Positions 10,501 through 20,000 of a stretch of DNA of 64,000 nt are shown in pieces. Within the stretch, counting starts at the first letter, position 1, and every line of letters starts with the position of its first letter. This DNA is from JAIEPX01 sp963725255. GTDB taxonomy: Bacteria > Pseudomonadota > Gammaproteobacteria > JAIEPX01. Location of the stretch: assembly GCA_963725255.1 (NCBI GenBank), contig CAVRXV010000005.1, positions 434,001 to 498,000 on the forward strand, written 5' to 3'. A program made the translations under genes and the position numbers. The notes beneath the pieces are model-generated. The model had not been told where the DNA came from. It saw nothing but the letters and a program-made list of their open reading frames with translations, and did no database searches.

Positions 10501-11572
10501 TATCGTCTAACCCGAGAAGAAGCTCGAAGTCTTTAAATTCAAAAATCGTTTCTCGGGTAATTAACTTTTTGCATAGTGTGCGGTCTTCACTTTGCATTTT
10601 ATCTGTGTAAAATGTCAAATTTCTTCTGCCGTCCAATGCTCTTTTATTATAAAAAACGATGGGAATTCTATAATTGGGATTCAAGTGTAAGTTATTTTTT
10701 TGTGCATAACGTGAAAATTCTACAAGTAGTTCTTCTGAAAATTGGCTAGCTAATAACTGCGATTCTAAACTATCAGAGCAGATGCAAATTAAAGTTCGAT
10801 ACGGATTGAATCGTATTCTAGCTAAGACCTCATTCATTTGATACTGTGAATTGACGAAGTGCTCAATAAATTCATTTTCTTTTTCTGGTGGGTAGAAATT
10901 AGGTTTTTTTACCCTTTGATTATAAAATCGAGTATTCTCTAAATCCTCTGGTTTTTCTGTGTCATAAATATGAGCAACAGTTCCACCATCTTGCACAATG
11001 AATCGGTTGACCAAAGTATCATTTTTGTGAGTTAAGATACCATAGAGACTACCGATACGCGATTTGTTAATACCAAAGGGCTCGGCTTTTAAGTCAGGGT
11101 CGATAAGAGTCGTTGATTGGTGTTGAGAGTATTTTTCTTTTAAATCTGCTGGGTACATAGGTTTTTTATGGAGTCGAGACTCGACTGTACCTTGAGGGGT
11201 GATAGAATATTTTTTACGAGGAGCAGGACGTAAATTATGTCGCCTTTTACCATTTTCACCTGGAATAATCCCATTAATGAAAATTGAAGAAAAATCTAAT
11301 TCATCAGCTCTGAGCGTTTTTAAATAATAATTACCCGCAATAAATTCCGGTTTTAAGTTGCCTGATTGATACATTTCATGGATGCAGTGAAAATGAAACT
11401 GATCCTCAGTGAGTAACACTCGGTTTTCCTGAACTAATGGGTATTCTTCATTTAGGATCGGCAGTATATCCCTGAGCGAATCGCAGAACTGCTTGGCGTC
11501 TGTTGTGTTAGTAAAAGAAAGGTCTTTTAGGCCATTGTTATCTTCAGATTGTTTTTGTGAGTGTTTGAGCAT
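7532..11572 (-). CDS. Giant ankyrin-like repeat protein B (paralogue of the previous gene)
   Basis: A 1346-aa protein sharing the unrecognised N-terminal domain of its convergent partner: L-K-T-L-R-A-D-E-L-D-F near residue 84, G-E-N-G-K-R-R-H-N-L-R-P near 105, K-K-P-M-Y, Y-S-Q-H-Q-S, N-E-V-L-A-R-I-R-F-N-P-Y-R near 243, and Y-T-D-K-M. After it come helical repeats with ankyrin-like signatures (L-L-R-S-G-A-D near 525, L-L-K-R-K-A-D near 690, L-L-I-D-V-G-A). A Cys/His pair of loops around residues 1005-1040 (C-D-N-N-C-C-P and H-Q-C-E-N-N-C) could bind a metal. The tail-to-tail arrangement with overlapping stop codons suggests an inverted duplication followed by divergence, because similarity is limited to the first third. 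Function unknown; a host-directed effector is possible. Confidence 0.8.
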   Translation of the reverse strand: MLKHSQKQSEDNNGLKDLSFTNTTDAKQFCDSLRDILPILNEEYPLVQENRVLLTEDQFHFHCIHEMYQSGNLKPEFIAGNYYLKTLRADELDFSSIFINGIIPGENGKRRHNLRPAPRKKYSITPQGTVESRLHKKPMYPADLKEKYSQHQSTTLIDPDLKAEPFGINKSRIGSLYGILTHKNDTLVNRFIVQDGGTVAHIYDTEKPEDLENTRFYNQRVKKPNFYPPEKENEFIEHFVNSQYQMNEVLARIRFNPYRTLICICSDSLESQLLASQFSEELLVEFSRYAQKNNLHLNPNYRIPIVFYNKRALDGRRNLTFYTDKMQSEDRTLCKKLITRETIFEFKDFELLLGLDDISPDILLAPVSSGSYVAMHLLKTNRVALLIKLFNIAGSSVTKIVIDHLLKSNDISQNSSLISEFISVEAFKIARNLIDKTQSDIQQLHFRGNNLEHHLAQYGNPRQIDFVGLDRILLSAAKAGHWCTVKHCVKEYPNLDKKILGELLFFSTSQQNHVMAQFLLRSGADISVQIVGKTSLEEAAQLQDWEMICIFINFSTTHSSLEYGLEFLLKHQDNDITRKVFDILLSIAYIDLGKNDLFTSEFIVTFGFNLPEKTILQDINLCDIILDKDTLSPVQLVGLSILLTVKATRKFWKDIETFLEKYPDIDKRILGKLLHIACQQENHNQALKLLKRKADRSVIVDGASALSISVERKDWVMVSIFCDFIAPPTDLIIYGKAVPEAIKLMQFSLVKLLIDVGAQPPENVNVFEAPLTIALNLNFNLVDLISDLIRFERRNTSSQQFQHILMLSYDLACVKNFEESAAIIQESIEIPIQTENSEEIQKLILYGFIDTLCYNFELAKRGIQNNFGRYKLQSCAPGNIKSDLDFLMPHFPIVIKKFSNNKLNFIFERVLAFLISENLLLTYITYLFSEGFTLSDLNALYEKVVYMLADQDQETLASFGKFIANDIERIPHWQKVIDVGLHLSIKNREFEKALLFLHLGANLRYHCDNNCCPKNGKTTLSLGNIWSGSLPEHQCENNCLEKQKTNFGQFYYDNLGSEKLACEILDNHNLTPEELDYALFIAVDQYANTRFQLLIYHGAVVTIEHLKVGFRIGSGLACRQRIEFIIQHIDKKKYQDPKYYPDFFHIISFIGEEYLERNKHNYIDADFVLSHISLLAHFINRHIIKHLILISIVSIFQTHRGSSSSGDVPVLKLYENLNSLSSYLLSTKITDFRHYTDSCQPISDFDRALTVLNNYFSNPDTVFTQIPDQTTIDRTFDQILELMEQAFNPVSYQINRFRFHHFKNYHRKDDFSYLVIKYLKSASSILSTTPDLSINSEALPSKLYFN

Positions 11573-11753
11573 AGTGCCGTTTCATTTGGTCATATATAGA
11601 CTTGATATTAAACTTAAAAATCCTTTGAATCAAGGCTTTGCTCTAACTTATGAAGATATTTGATGCCTAATATATAAAAAGTAATCAGAAGTAAAGCCAA
11701 TGTGCCTTTATTTAAAGATCGATTTCCATAATCATCCTTGTTCTAATTAATTT

Positions 11754-13654
11754 TTAGAACGGTTGTTGATTTTTAGGTTCCAGCAAATGGATCTTGCGGG
11801 AGTATCGAGGAGGTTGGGAGCTGCTATCTGATGAATCATCTCCCTGTCCTTTACGCGCAAGTTCTTCAAGAAGTTTTAAAGCTGTCGAATCTTCTTCAGA
11901 GCTCATAAGTGCACGTCGATATGAATGAGTAATATCAACAACTTTTGTGATGGGTCTACAGTATCAGTGGATGCAGAATGTTCACCACCTGAATAGTTAT
12001 GCTCCTCAGTTGATTTTGAGTCTTTTGTATTCTGTTGTTCTTTCTCGGCTGAAGTCGAGGAGTGCTGCAATGAAGGTTCATCATCAAGCATAAGGGTATC
12101 AATTCCCTGCTTGATTGATTCTACGAGATAGGTGAAAAGTCCTGCGCCCTTCCATGAAACCCAAAAATTGCTCAGTTTATCAGCGACACTACTTAGGGCC
12201 GGTGCGATGACAGCCGAGACTGCCCCAATAAAGCTAAATTTGATTATAAAGCTAGTTGCAAGTTTAACTCCGAATAAATAAGTGGCCACATTAGAAATAA
12301 CAGATCCAAAAGCGGAAAAAAGTAAGGGGCCTAATGTCGCGTAGGTACTTTGCACTAACACGATTAATGTGTGGCCAAGTGCGAATGAATTTAGGACGCT
12401 AGTCAGTTTTGCTACAACGACCAGCATAAATCGAGCAATATCGATTGAATATACGGATAAAGCGCCAAAAAGAATGGGAAAAATAATGGACCATGCAATA
12501 ATCGTAATGGATAAACTGAGACATAATCCGATGGTACCCACTAATAGGCTGATAAAAAATGTTGTAGTTTCTCCCAGTGCTGAGATTTGCAACATTCGAC
12601 CATAACGAAACGCCATTCGCATGCTTTTTTCTGGCGACGTTATTGCTCTCCCGATAATAGCAGTGCTTCTAAAGGCATAGTAAGAAAATAATGCGAATAC
12701 TATTCCGATTACCATCAAAAACTTGACTAGATAATAAGGCCAAGTCGCAGCCTTACTCGAGTTGGAGCTTCGCTTAAATGTATGGTATTTAAAATCCAAG
12801 AATTTCAAAAAAATCCATGCAAAGGCGTGAGCACTAAAACGCTTGGCAACTAAGGAAGAAAATTCGGTAAAGAGCTTAATGCAATTAAGCATAATTTTAG
12901 GTATTAACGTAAGTAGCTTAATAGGAAGTATCAGTGGAATTTTTACAACTAGAGCAATCCATTGCAAAATTTGTTTTTCTGTTGAAATCACAGAAGAGGA
13001 ATCCCATCCGCCAATCATAGTTTTTTAGAAGTTGTGATGGCCAAATAGTATAGAATGATTCTATTTCTTGGTCATTGAAACAGGTTGAGAAATATTCATG
13101 TTCAGGATTATAGTGTATTTCAGTTTTAATCTTGCGTGATGGAAGTCCAAAAAAGATGATAAAACGATCTAGCGTTTCACTGTATTCGATCTCCTCTCTC
13201 ACGGATTTATGAATGAGATCAATGTTAGGTCCTGAATGTGATTCATAGGAATCTAGAATCTGATCTAATTCTGATGGAGGCTTGGGGTATGTTAGGTTGA
13301 TGCTAGGGTAGTTGGAGTAGTGGACTTTGAGTGCTCACTGAATTCTGAGCTTGGTACCCATTCGTCAGAGTTTGTAATTATTTCATCTAGAACAGGAACA
13401 GTTTCATCTGTATTGACATCATAGCCATCAGCTTCATAAGTCTCATCAAAAGCAGCTTTGAAGTACCAGCTCATGCCTCCAAGTTTATGGAAATCATTTT
13501 TATAGTGAGGATGTGACTGAATGTACAAAGCGTTCGTGAGGTCTCGTGGTATTATATGTAATAGCCATTCTAAAATGCCGAGACTGGATGCCTCATGCGT
13601 AATACGCATTAGTTCCTTTCTTAACTTGACGTCCGATTCGCTACGAAATTTCAT
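11754..13654 (-). pseudogene. Multi-frameshifted membrane protein gene (about 630 aa when reconstructed)
   Basis: Four open segments in series read as one protein. They are 13654-13292 (120 aa, acidic, soluble); 13300-12918 in another frame (S-I-N-L-T-Y-P-K-P-P on to Q-L-L-K-N-Y-D); 13018-11903 (371 aa with at least five hydrophobic helices, then a Ser/Glu-rich tail); and 11950-11754 (I-T-K-V-V-D-I-T-H-S-Y-R-R to Q-Q-P-F-stop). Each junction is resolved by a one-base change in a short run: CCC near 13306, A6 (T6 on the plus strand) at 13021-13026, and CCC near 11949. The first segment starts in an ATGA overlap with the regulator upstream, so the two were co-transcribed. I do not recognise the family. 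It may be a decaying gene, or the indels may be sequence errors. Confidence 0.65.
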
Positions 13655-14429
13655 AGGTCAACTCTAAAAGCTTTGCATGACAAGGCTAACTTTTGTTCTT
13701 GCTGATTATGAAGAGCAATGATTTCAGCAATTTTTTCGCTATTTCTTTTTTCAATCGCTTTGAAAATTATCTCGTAGTTTTTCCAGTGTTTCATAAGATC
13801 TGTTTTTCGTTCTAATATAGAAGGGTACTGAATTCTATATACACTGGGAATGAGATCTTCAATCAATTCTTCTAGTAATTTATTTTTTGCGATAGAAAAG
13901 CTCGCTCGAATAAACTCAATGGTTTCTTTAAAATAGGAAGATATTTGCCTTTTTCTGCATTTTGTTTCATTGAGACTAAAATATCTTTTAAAGGTTCAAG
14001 AGTCGAATCTTTCCATCGGGCTGCAACTTCTTGACCGAGCAATGTATAGAGAATACTAATGACATCATACAATTCAGTTATTTCAGAAGCTGTAATTTTT
14101 TTTACAATTGCACCTCTGCGAGGTAATAATGTAATGAGTCGTTGTTTTTGTAAAATTAACAAGGCTTCTCGTACAGGGCCGCGACTGATACCAAGTTCTT
14201 CTGCGATTTTTTCTTCCATGATGCGATTGCCGGGAGCAAATTCACCCTGAATGATTTTATCAGCAATCCATTTGCTGGCTTGAACACTTAAATTATCATG
14301 GAGTTGAATTTTCACTAGCCGATCTCTAGGGTCATTAATAATTAGCTGAATAAGTAAATCAAGTGTATCATCATCCAGTAGATTGTAAATAGTTAAAAGT
14401 AACAAGGAACAATAAGAAGTTATTTTCAA
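13651..14429 (-). pseudogene. GntR-family (FCD subfamily) transcriptional regulator, one frameshift
   Basis: The first segment (14429-13872) has a winged HTH with G-E-F-A-P-G-N-R-I near residue 62 and E-E-L-G-I-S-R-G-P-V-R-E-A-L, the GntR signature, then the start of a helical FCD ligand-binding domain. At about 13933 a T run (CCTATTTTAAAG on the coding strand) appears one base short. The other frame continues F-K-E-T-I-E-F-I-R-A-S-F-S-I-A-K-N-K into the 71-aa segment 13866-13651, which completes the FCD domain. FCD regulators sense small acids or metals and repress divergent genes. The palindrome 70 nt upstream is the obvious operator candidate. The first codon is TTG and the first 38 residues are atypical; a GTG at 14315 is an alternative start. 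Confidence 0.75.
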
Positions 14430-14497
14430 TTAATTCAATGGGTTACGAATCGGTCGAATGGGGTTGTGTATGCAAAAGGAGCAGGCTTGCATTAATA

Positions 14498-14521
14498 TTG
14501 TAGATTGTTGACAATCTACAA
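14498..14521. promoter_or_regulatory. Perfect 24-bp palindromic operator candidate
   Basis: TTGTAGATTGT-TG-ACAATCTACAA: two perfect 11-bp arms with a 2-nt centre, lying between the divergent GntR/FCD regulator and the outer-membrane protein gene. GntR/FCD proteins bind short palindromes of the TTGT...ACAA type. A TTGACA box (14508-14513) overlaps the centre, and a weak TAGGCT lies 17 nt further, so a bound repressor would block a rightward promoter. The palindrome is seen directly; binding by the neighbouring regulator is inferred. Confidence 0.7.
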
Positions 14522-14677
14522 ATTAAGAGATAGGCTTGAGTCTGGTCTGTCTGGAAGGAAAAGAAAGATCCAGTTGTATTGGTTTCCAGATTGATCATTT
14601 GAGCTTTGTTAAAACAAACAAAACTTTTCTATCGTAGACTTAAAATACAGTGAAAAGTTTAAAAACGGAGATAATCA

Positions 14678-15199
14678 ATGAAAAAGAAAGTTTTTTTATT
14701 CTTACTAGCATCAACTATAGCAACGTCGACAGCATATGCACGCGAAGAGTTTTATGCGGAAATAGACGGAGGCTATGATAAAAGCCTCGCTAAGGGACCT
14801 TCTGATTATGCCAATATGCGCTTAGGTGTTGGAACACATTTATTCAAGTCAGAAAAGTCCAAAAACTATTTTGGATTGGAAGGGCATTTAGGTACAAATG
14901 TGACAGGTTCAGCGTGGGGGCTTCACAACACCCCATTCTCTGTCGATTCATTTAATTATTACACGGCAGATATTGCAGGATTGATTGGATATGAAACCAA
15001 TAATCATACTGATATCGCGTTGAAACTAGGCATTCGATGTGACGCCTATGATCACGAAGTAAGCACGCATGCGATGATTGTCCCTCAAATTGGTGTTGGT
15101 CTGGGGATTCCTATGGCTGACCAATTAAAACTCACAACGGAAGTTAACTATCGTTTCGTTGGTACTTCCGCCAATGTAGGTCTACGTTATACTTTCTAA
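14678..15199 (+). CDS. Small outer-membrane beta-barrel protein
   Basis: A 173-aa protein with a clear signal peptide (K-K-K-V then a hydrophobic core, ending S-T-A-Y-A at about residue 21). The rest alternates polar and hydrophobic residues in strands, with many Gly, Tyr and Phe, and ends G-L-R-Y-T-F, the C-terminal aromatic signal recognised by the BAM complex. The length and the pairs of strands fit an 8-stranded OmpA/OmpW-like barrel. The ribosome site GGAG lies 7 nt before ATG. It is followed by a terminator and faces away from the GntR/FCD regulator, whose putative operator lies upstream, so it may be a regulated porin-like or adhesin barrel. The specific family is not recognised. Confidence 0.82.
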   Translation: MKKKVFLFLLASTIATSTAYAREEFYAEIDGGYDKSLAKGPSDYANMRLGVGTHLFKSEKSKNYFGLEGHLGTNVTGSAWGLHNTPFSVDSFNYYTADIAGLIGYETNNHTDIALKLGIRCDAYDHEVSTHAMIVPQIGVGLGIPMADQLKLTTEVNYRFVGTSANVGLRYTF

Positions 15200-15207
15200 A
15201 TCAACAT

Positions 15208-15240
15208 GGGATCGAGTGTTGGATCCTCGATCCCTTCTTA
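15208..15240 (+). terminator. Rho-independent terminator after the barrel gene
   Basis: GGGATCGAG (15208-15216) pairs perfectly with CTCGATCCC (15226-15234) across a 9-nt loop, starting 9 nt after the stop codon. The following TTCTTA is a weak T tract, so termination may be partial. Confidence 0.7.
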
Positions 15241-15329
15241 GCAGTTGCAATTTAGATGGGTTATCAAGATAATACAATTCAAATACTCCTTTAACAGCAA
15301 ATCAATCTTCAAGGGAATGTTCGAGAAAG

Positions 15330-16376
15330 ATGAAGAAAACGCTAGGCCGTTACATTGTTGCGACACCAGAGACGATAAAATCTCTTATCGAACAAGGTGT
15401 GTTTCCAACAGAATTAGAAGCCTATGTATCACCAAGAGCCATTAGATTATTTAATATTCATACCGATCCATCAATCGAAAGTCATACGGGTAAAGAGCAA
15501 ACATTTTTAGTAGAGGTTGTTCTCGAGTTAGATGCAGATGATCCTCTAACAGAGATACATGAGCAGTCTCAGTACAGTTGCGTGAGTAGAATAGAGCCTA
15601 AACATGTTAGATGCATTTATACCTTTTCAGAAAAAGGGAGGAGGCTGTTAGTCAATAAATTAGATGAAAGTTGTAATATTCCTCTCATTATTGATGCTTC
15701 AAAGTTTGCAATGCACATTGCTCGTACAGTCACTGAAGCTGCTGGATCTACTAATGGAGCAGTAAAACGTGAAACGCCAGATCAAAAAGAAGCAGATGAG
15801 AGTATGGCTGTTGGTAGTTATGCTGGTATTTTAAAAAGACTAAAGCCTGAGCCAGGTATAGTAAAAGAAGAAGAGGCAATATCTACACAGCCTGATATAA
15901 GGTATGCTGATAATTTATCCAGATTGTCGAGTACTGAAGAGCATAAAGCATTTCTGAAATATGCTTTTAGTAAAGCCAAAAAAACAATATTGTTAACAAG
16001 TTATGCGCTCAGTAGTGAATGTTTTGAGCTTTTAGATATTTTTAGTCTTATCATTCAGGCAAGAAAGCGCGGAATCGCGGTCTATATCTATTATTCAGAT
16101 CAAAAAGGAATAGAACAAGAGATATTTGAATTTCTTAATCACTATGGTGTTAAACTGGATCAAATGTTTACTCATAGTAAGATTCTTGTTGTTGATGAGA
16201 CAATTGCTACTATAGGATCATTTAATTGGTTATCGGGTGTTACAAAAGCATATCCAAATGCTTGTGATGGAACAATTGTATTGCAATGTCATCAGGCTTG
16301 TGGGGAATTAAAAGATGACCTATGGAATCATATTAAACGTTATCGAATTTGTCAATTTGAAAATACAAGCAGATGA
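15330..16376 (+). CDS. Phospholipase-D-superfamily protein with one HKD motif
   Basis: A 348-aa protein. Residues about 1-140 form an N-terminal part of unknown type, 140-200 a low-complexity linker, and 210-345 a PLD-like domain with H-S-K-I-L-V-V-D-E-T near residue 287 followed by I-G-S-F-N-W, i.e. HxKxxxxD plus GSxN. PLD enzymes need two HKD motifs, given either by one chain or by a dimer; here the next gene carries a second single-HKD domain. Bacterial members include nucleases, phospholipases and effectors. There is no signal peptide. The stop overlaps the ATG of the next gene (ATGA at 16373), so the pair is translationally coupled. A longer ORF starting at 15245 lies in another frame and is discarded. 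Confidence 0.78.
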   Translation: MKKTLGRYIVATPETIKSLIEQGVFPTELEAYVSPRAIRLFNIHTDPSIESHTGKEQTFLVEVVLELDADDPLTEIHEQSQYSCVSRIEPKHVRCIYTFSEKGRRLLVNKLDESCNIPLIIDASKFAMHIARTVTEAAGSTNGAVKRETPDQKEADESMAVGSYAGILKRLKPEPGIVKEEEAISTQPDIRYADNLSRLSSTEEHKAFLKYAFSKAKKTILLTSYALSSECFELLDIFSLIIQARKRGIAVYIYYSDQKGIEQEIFEFLNHYGVKLDQMFTHSKILVVDETIATIGSFNWLSGVTKAYPNACDGTIVLQCHQACGELKDDLWNHIKRYRICQFENTSR

Positions 16377-16995
16377 GCGATAATTTAACAAGGACGATTA
16401 TAATTTTTCTGCTATAGAATATCAGGTAGATTCTAGTTCAAATTTAGTTTATTTGCCCACACTTGATCAGCAGAGAGGTTATTTAATTGATTCCCTTGAT
16501 GCTGCTCAAGAAAGTATCGTTATCTGTTCACCGTTCATATCGACTCAAGGCGAGTTTATGAATGATTTTGATCAGAAACATTGTCAACGACTGTCAGATC
16601 GCGGAGTGCACGTGATCTTTGTTTGTGATGCTAATAATAAGAATATTGAAGATTTTAGTCAATTTATCAATAGACTAGGTTCTCTTTATGTTCATGTGAT
16701 CTTAACTACCAATTTCCACCTCAAAACAATCATCGTAGACGAAAAAGAAATTTCAGAGGGTTCCTTTAACTGGTTATCGGCGGTTCGGGATGAGGGAAGT
16801 AACTATCATAATCATGAGGCTGTTGTAGTTGTAACCGGAGGTAGAGCATTGCCTCTAATTCAGCATTTCCACGATTCACCAGTAGGCCAAGTCATAAAGA
16901 CTTATTTTGATCAATTACCGAGCGATAATCAACGAGATGATAATGAAGTAGAAGAGGGTGATGAGGAGAGTAGCACAACTTATTACTCATATTAA
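16373..16995 (+). pseudogene. Second PLD-superfamily gene (one HKD), probably frameshifted near its start
   Basis: The body (from about 16384) encodes a PLD-like domain: S-L-D-A-A-Q-E-S-I-V-I-C-S-P-F, then F-H-L-K-T-I-I-V-D-E-K and S-E-G-S-F-N-W, the HxKxxxxD and GSxN signature, and an acidic tail ending Y-Y-S-Y. The natural start is the ATG at 16373 overlapping the previous stop (M-S-D-N-L), but its frame closes after 14 codons; a one-base change near 16389-16391 (TTAACAAGG) joins it to the long frame. Without that repair, translation could only start at TTG 16453, which lacks a ribosome site. It would form a heterodimer or a tandem site with the preceding protein. The defect may be real or a sequence error. 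Confidence 0.65.
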
Positions 16996-17030
16996 CTCTG
17001 CAGAAATCTATTCTTTAAGGGATGTAAAAA

Positions 17031-20000
17031 ATGTTTTTATTGGATGAATTTGAGTATGTCTCTGATAAAGCAGCAACTGTTGTAGCATTGAACGAAAAAG
17101 AAGCAGAAATTTTAGATCTTTTGCGTAGCAAGAAGCTGCAAGAAGCCTTTCAATTACTATCATTATTGACAGCTAACGATCGTATATTTGAGTTGGCTCA
17201 TGAAGCATTAGAAATTGCAGAATCTTTACGTGACTCAGAAATGATAAAGCAACTTGTTGATCTGCAATTTTCTAAGCGCAATAAAAGAGATTTTTATATT
17301 TTAGCAGTGTGTGCACTGCTCAGATTAAATCCTGATTTTGCAGTATCATTTGTATTGTTCACAAAATTATCTGAAGATGAAGCCGATTGTGGTTGGAAAT
17401 TACTCGAAAGACACTATAGAAAACAGAATGACTTGAAGAAACTTGAGGTTATATACGATCATTTAACAGAGGATGGTAATAAAATATCATTAGCTGAATA
17501 TTTTCTGAATTCTGATGATATAGTCAAGAATTGGCAATCATGGATAATGTGGTTTGGAAGATATTCAAGCCTGAAAAAAGCCAGTTCGATTATTTATTTT
17601 AGAGGCAAAGCTGTAGAGCTGCTTACAACTGAATCTGATGTTAAGGTTGTATTTGATGTAGTCAGTCGAGCATTTATAGTGAATGCTAAGCGAGATTTTC
17701 TCCAACATCTGTATTTTCATTGGATTAAGAGCCAAGAATTTTTACGTTGTGAGCAATTAGAAAAGCATTTGCCTCAAGAGCTCTCTTGGTTGATGCAAGT
17801 GAGAGAACTTGTGAGGGGAGGAAAGAATTTTGAAGTATTGACAAAGATATCATATGCCGAACAAGTTTGGATCATTCCCATCGCTGTTACTCAATTGATC
17901 AGAACTACGGATGCGCAAGTAGCGCTCATTCCAGTCTTAGTATCTACAGCCGATCTGTTCCCAGCATGTAGAGATCAAATATTAGAGACTGCTTCTCAAC
18001 AGTATATAGAACTAGAACGTTTTGATGATGTTATTTGCATGCTTTCACATTTGAGCCAGTATCATGTAGAAAGCACAATTGGATCTATGGTCTTAACGGG
18101 AAAACTGAATGAAGCTCAACAAGCTAAGGTTATAGTCAAGGTTAATTTTGATGGTTTTATGTGGGACAGAATCAAAGCATCATTTTCGCCCTTGTTGATC
18201 GAAAATGAGCAACGTCGTCGCATAGAAGAATCATATCGACAATTTCGGAAAGAATATCTTGCACTGAAAAATGTGGGTAAAAAAGATAAAAGTAAAATTT
18301 AGTGAAATTTGTAATAAATTACACACTTTGATTCGACATAAGCTTTATACTCAAGCATTAGAGCTATGTGCTGTATTGGCACCTTCTGATAAACGAGATG
18401 GCTATGTTGAAAGTTTGGTACAAGCAAACGCATCATTAGAGCCTGTAAATTTCGATAATTGTATAAAAGCATCTCACCTATATCGTGAAAAGACAGTTGC
18501 GACTTCATGGAAGAATTTTTTCGAAGCAGTTCGTCGAGGCAATAATCGAGAAATAATAATGGCCTCATTGAGATGTCCATTTAAAGTGTTTGCGAACTTC
18601 TTTTGTTTGTAATGCAGTGGTTCAGATATTAAATGAAGATGACATTAGCGAACCTATTGAATTTCTGCGAAGTTCAGGGTTTTTAGGATCAGAATGGGCT
18701 ACAAGTCAGATAAAAGAAAAAATTGTGGAGGGATTATTTAAGATATTTGGAGACGATACCACAAAACTATTAAATAGAATAAAAGGTTGGAGAAAAAGTG
18801 GTATTACAGGATTTGATGGTTTTATCATATCAACATTTTTAGAAAAAAATCAATTGGTGAATGCGGTAAAACTATTGAATTCTTGGGTCACAAATGCGGC
18901 CGATGAAAAATTCGAAAACGATCCGTGTTTTAATCAAGTTAAAAGTTATTTAGGTTCAGCTAAGCCACGCAAAAGAGTTATTCGCTACTGTAAATATGCT
19001 AGTAAATAAATCAGCACGTCAAATTCTTTTAAGAGAAATATGTCGAGTAGCTATGCAATTAAATTCAGACATAGCAATAGACATTATAAGAGCATGTCCA
19101 GATAAAGAGTTGAAAAACGAATTTTGTGAGTTCATATTAGAATCATTTCTCGTTTCTTCACAATATGAGTTGGCAAATAAAGCAATATCTTGTCTATCCT
19201 CTGAGTTGCAACAATATTGGCGACCTATAATATCTGATGTTAGAAAGAATCATTTTAGAAGTGTATTAAACCATTGGTGCACATCACATCGATTTGTTCG
19301 TGGCTTAGTTGACATTGTTGTCAAAAATTGGCTCAGACATGTAAATCCTAACGATGTGTTAGTAGAGTTTTCTGGTGTTTATCGACTCCAGGAGGATTTG
19401 TCTCGCTCTAGACCTTTGCTTGAAGACGCCGATTTGGACGAATCGATTAAGCGTTATCGTGCAAAGGAGGATTGTAATCGAGTTTTAAATTTAATATCAC
19501 TTTACTGGTGCAGTGTATGTCTTGAATCAAATCAATCCACAATTACTGAGATTATTGCAGGACTAAGAGTTATCTTGCCTTGGTATGTTTGTGCTGGTCA
19601 ATATCATGATTTAATTGAGAAAGCCAAAAAAAAGGTTTTTGAGTTAACAAAAAACTTTAGTGATATTGAAAGTTTTTTCCTTTTACTAATCGAACATAAG
19701 AAGCTTGAAAACCAGGATTTTAATTTTGTTGAGAGTCAGTGGCTAAACACGCAAGCTTTTAGAGAAATTGAACTTCTTATTGATTTTGTACGAAAAAATA
19801 TGCTGGAAACTCTTGAGGGCGGTTTAAGAAATTATAACATAGCATCATGGGTAAATGCAGCACGAGAACGATTAGTCAGTGAGTATATCAATAAAAAAAT
19901 GTTTCAAGAAGTAGTACGTTTTTTACCTGATGATATGTCTTACTCAGAGCGACGTTTATTGCTAGATTGTATTGAGCAGCATGTTCAAGCTCTAGCTCTT

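Noticed and set aside
13015..13035. A AAA AAC slippery heptamer at the junction of two frames of the broken membrane protein gene, suggesting programmed -1 frameshifting
   Set aside because: A -1 slip leads to CTA then TGA, an immediate stop; the downstream frame needs +1, so programmed -1 frameshifting cannot join the segments.
15245..15445. ORF overlapping the start of the first PLD gene
   Set aside because: Different frame from the clear PLD protein, Cys/Arg-rich shadow composition.
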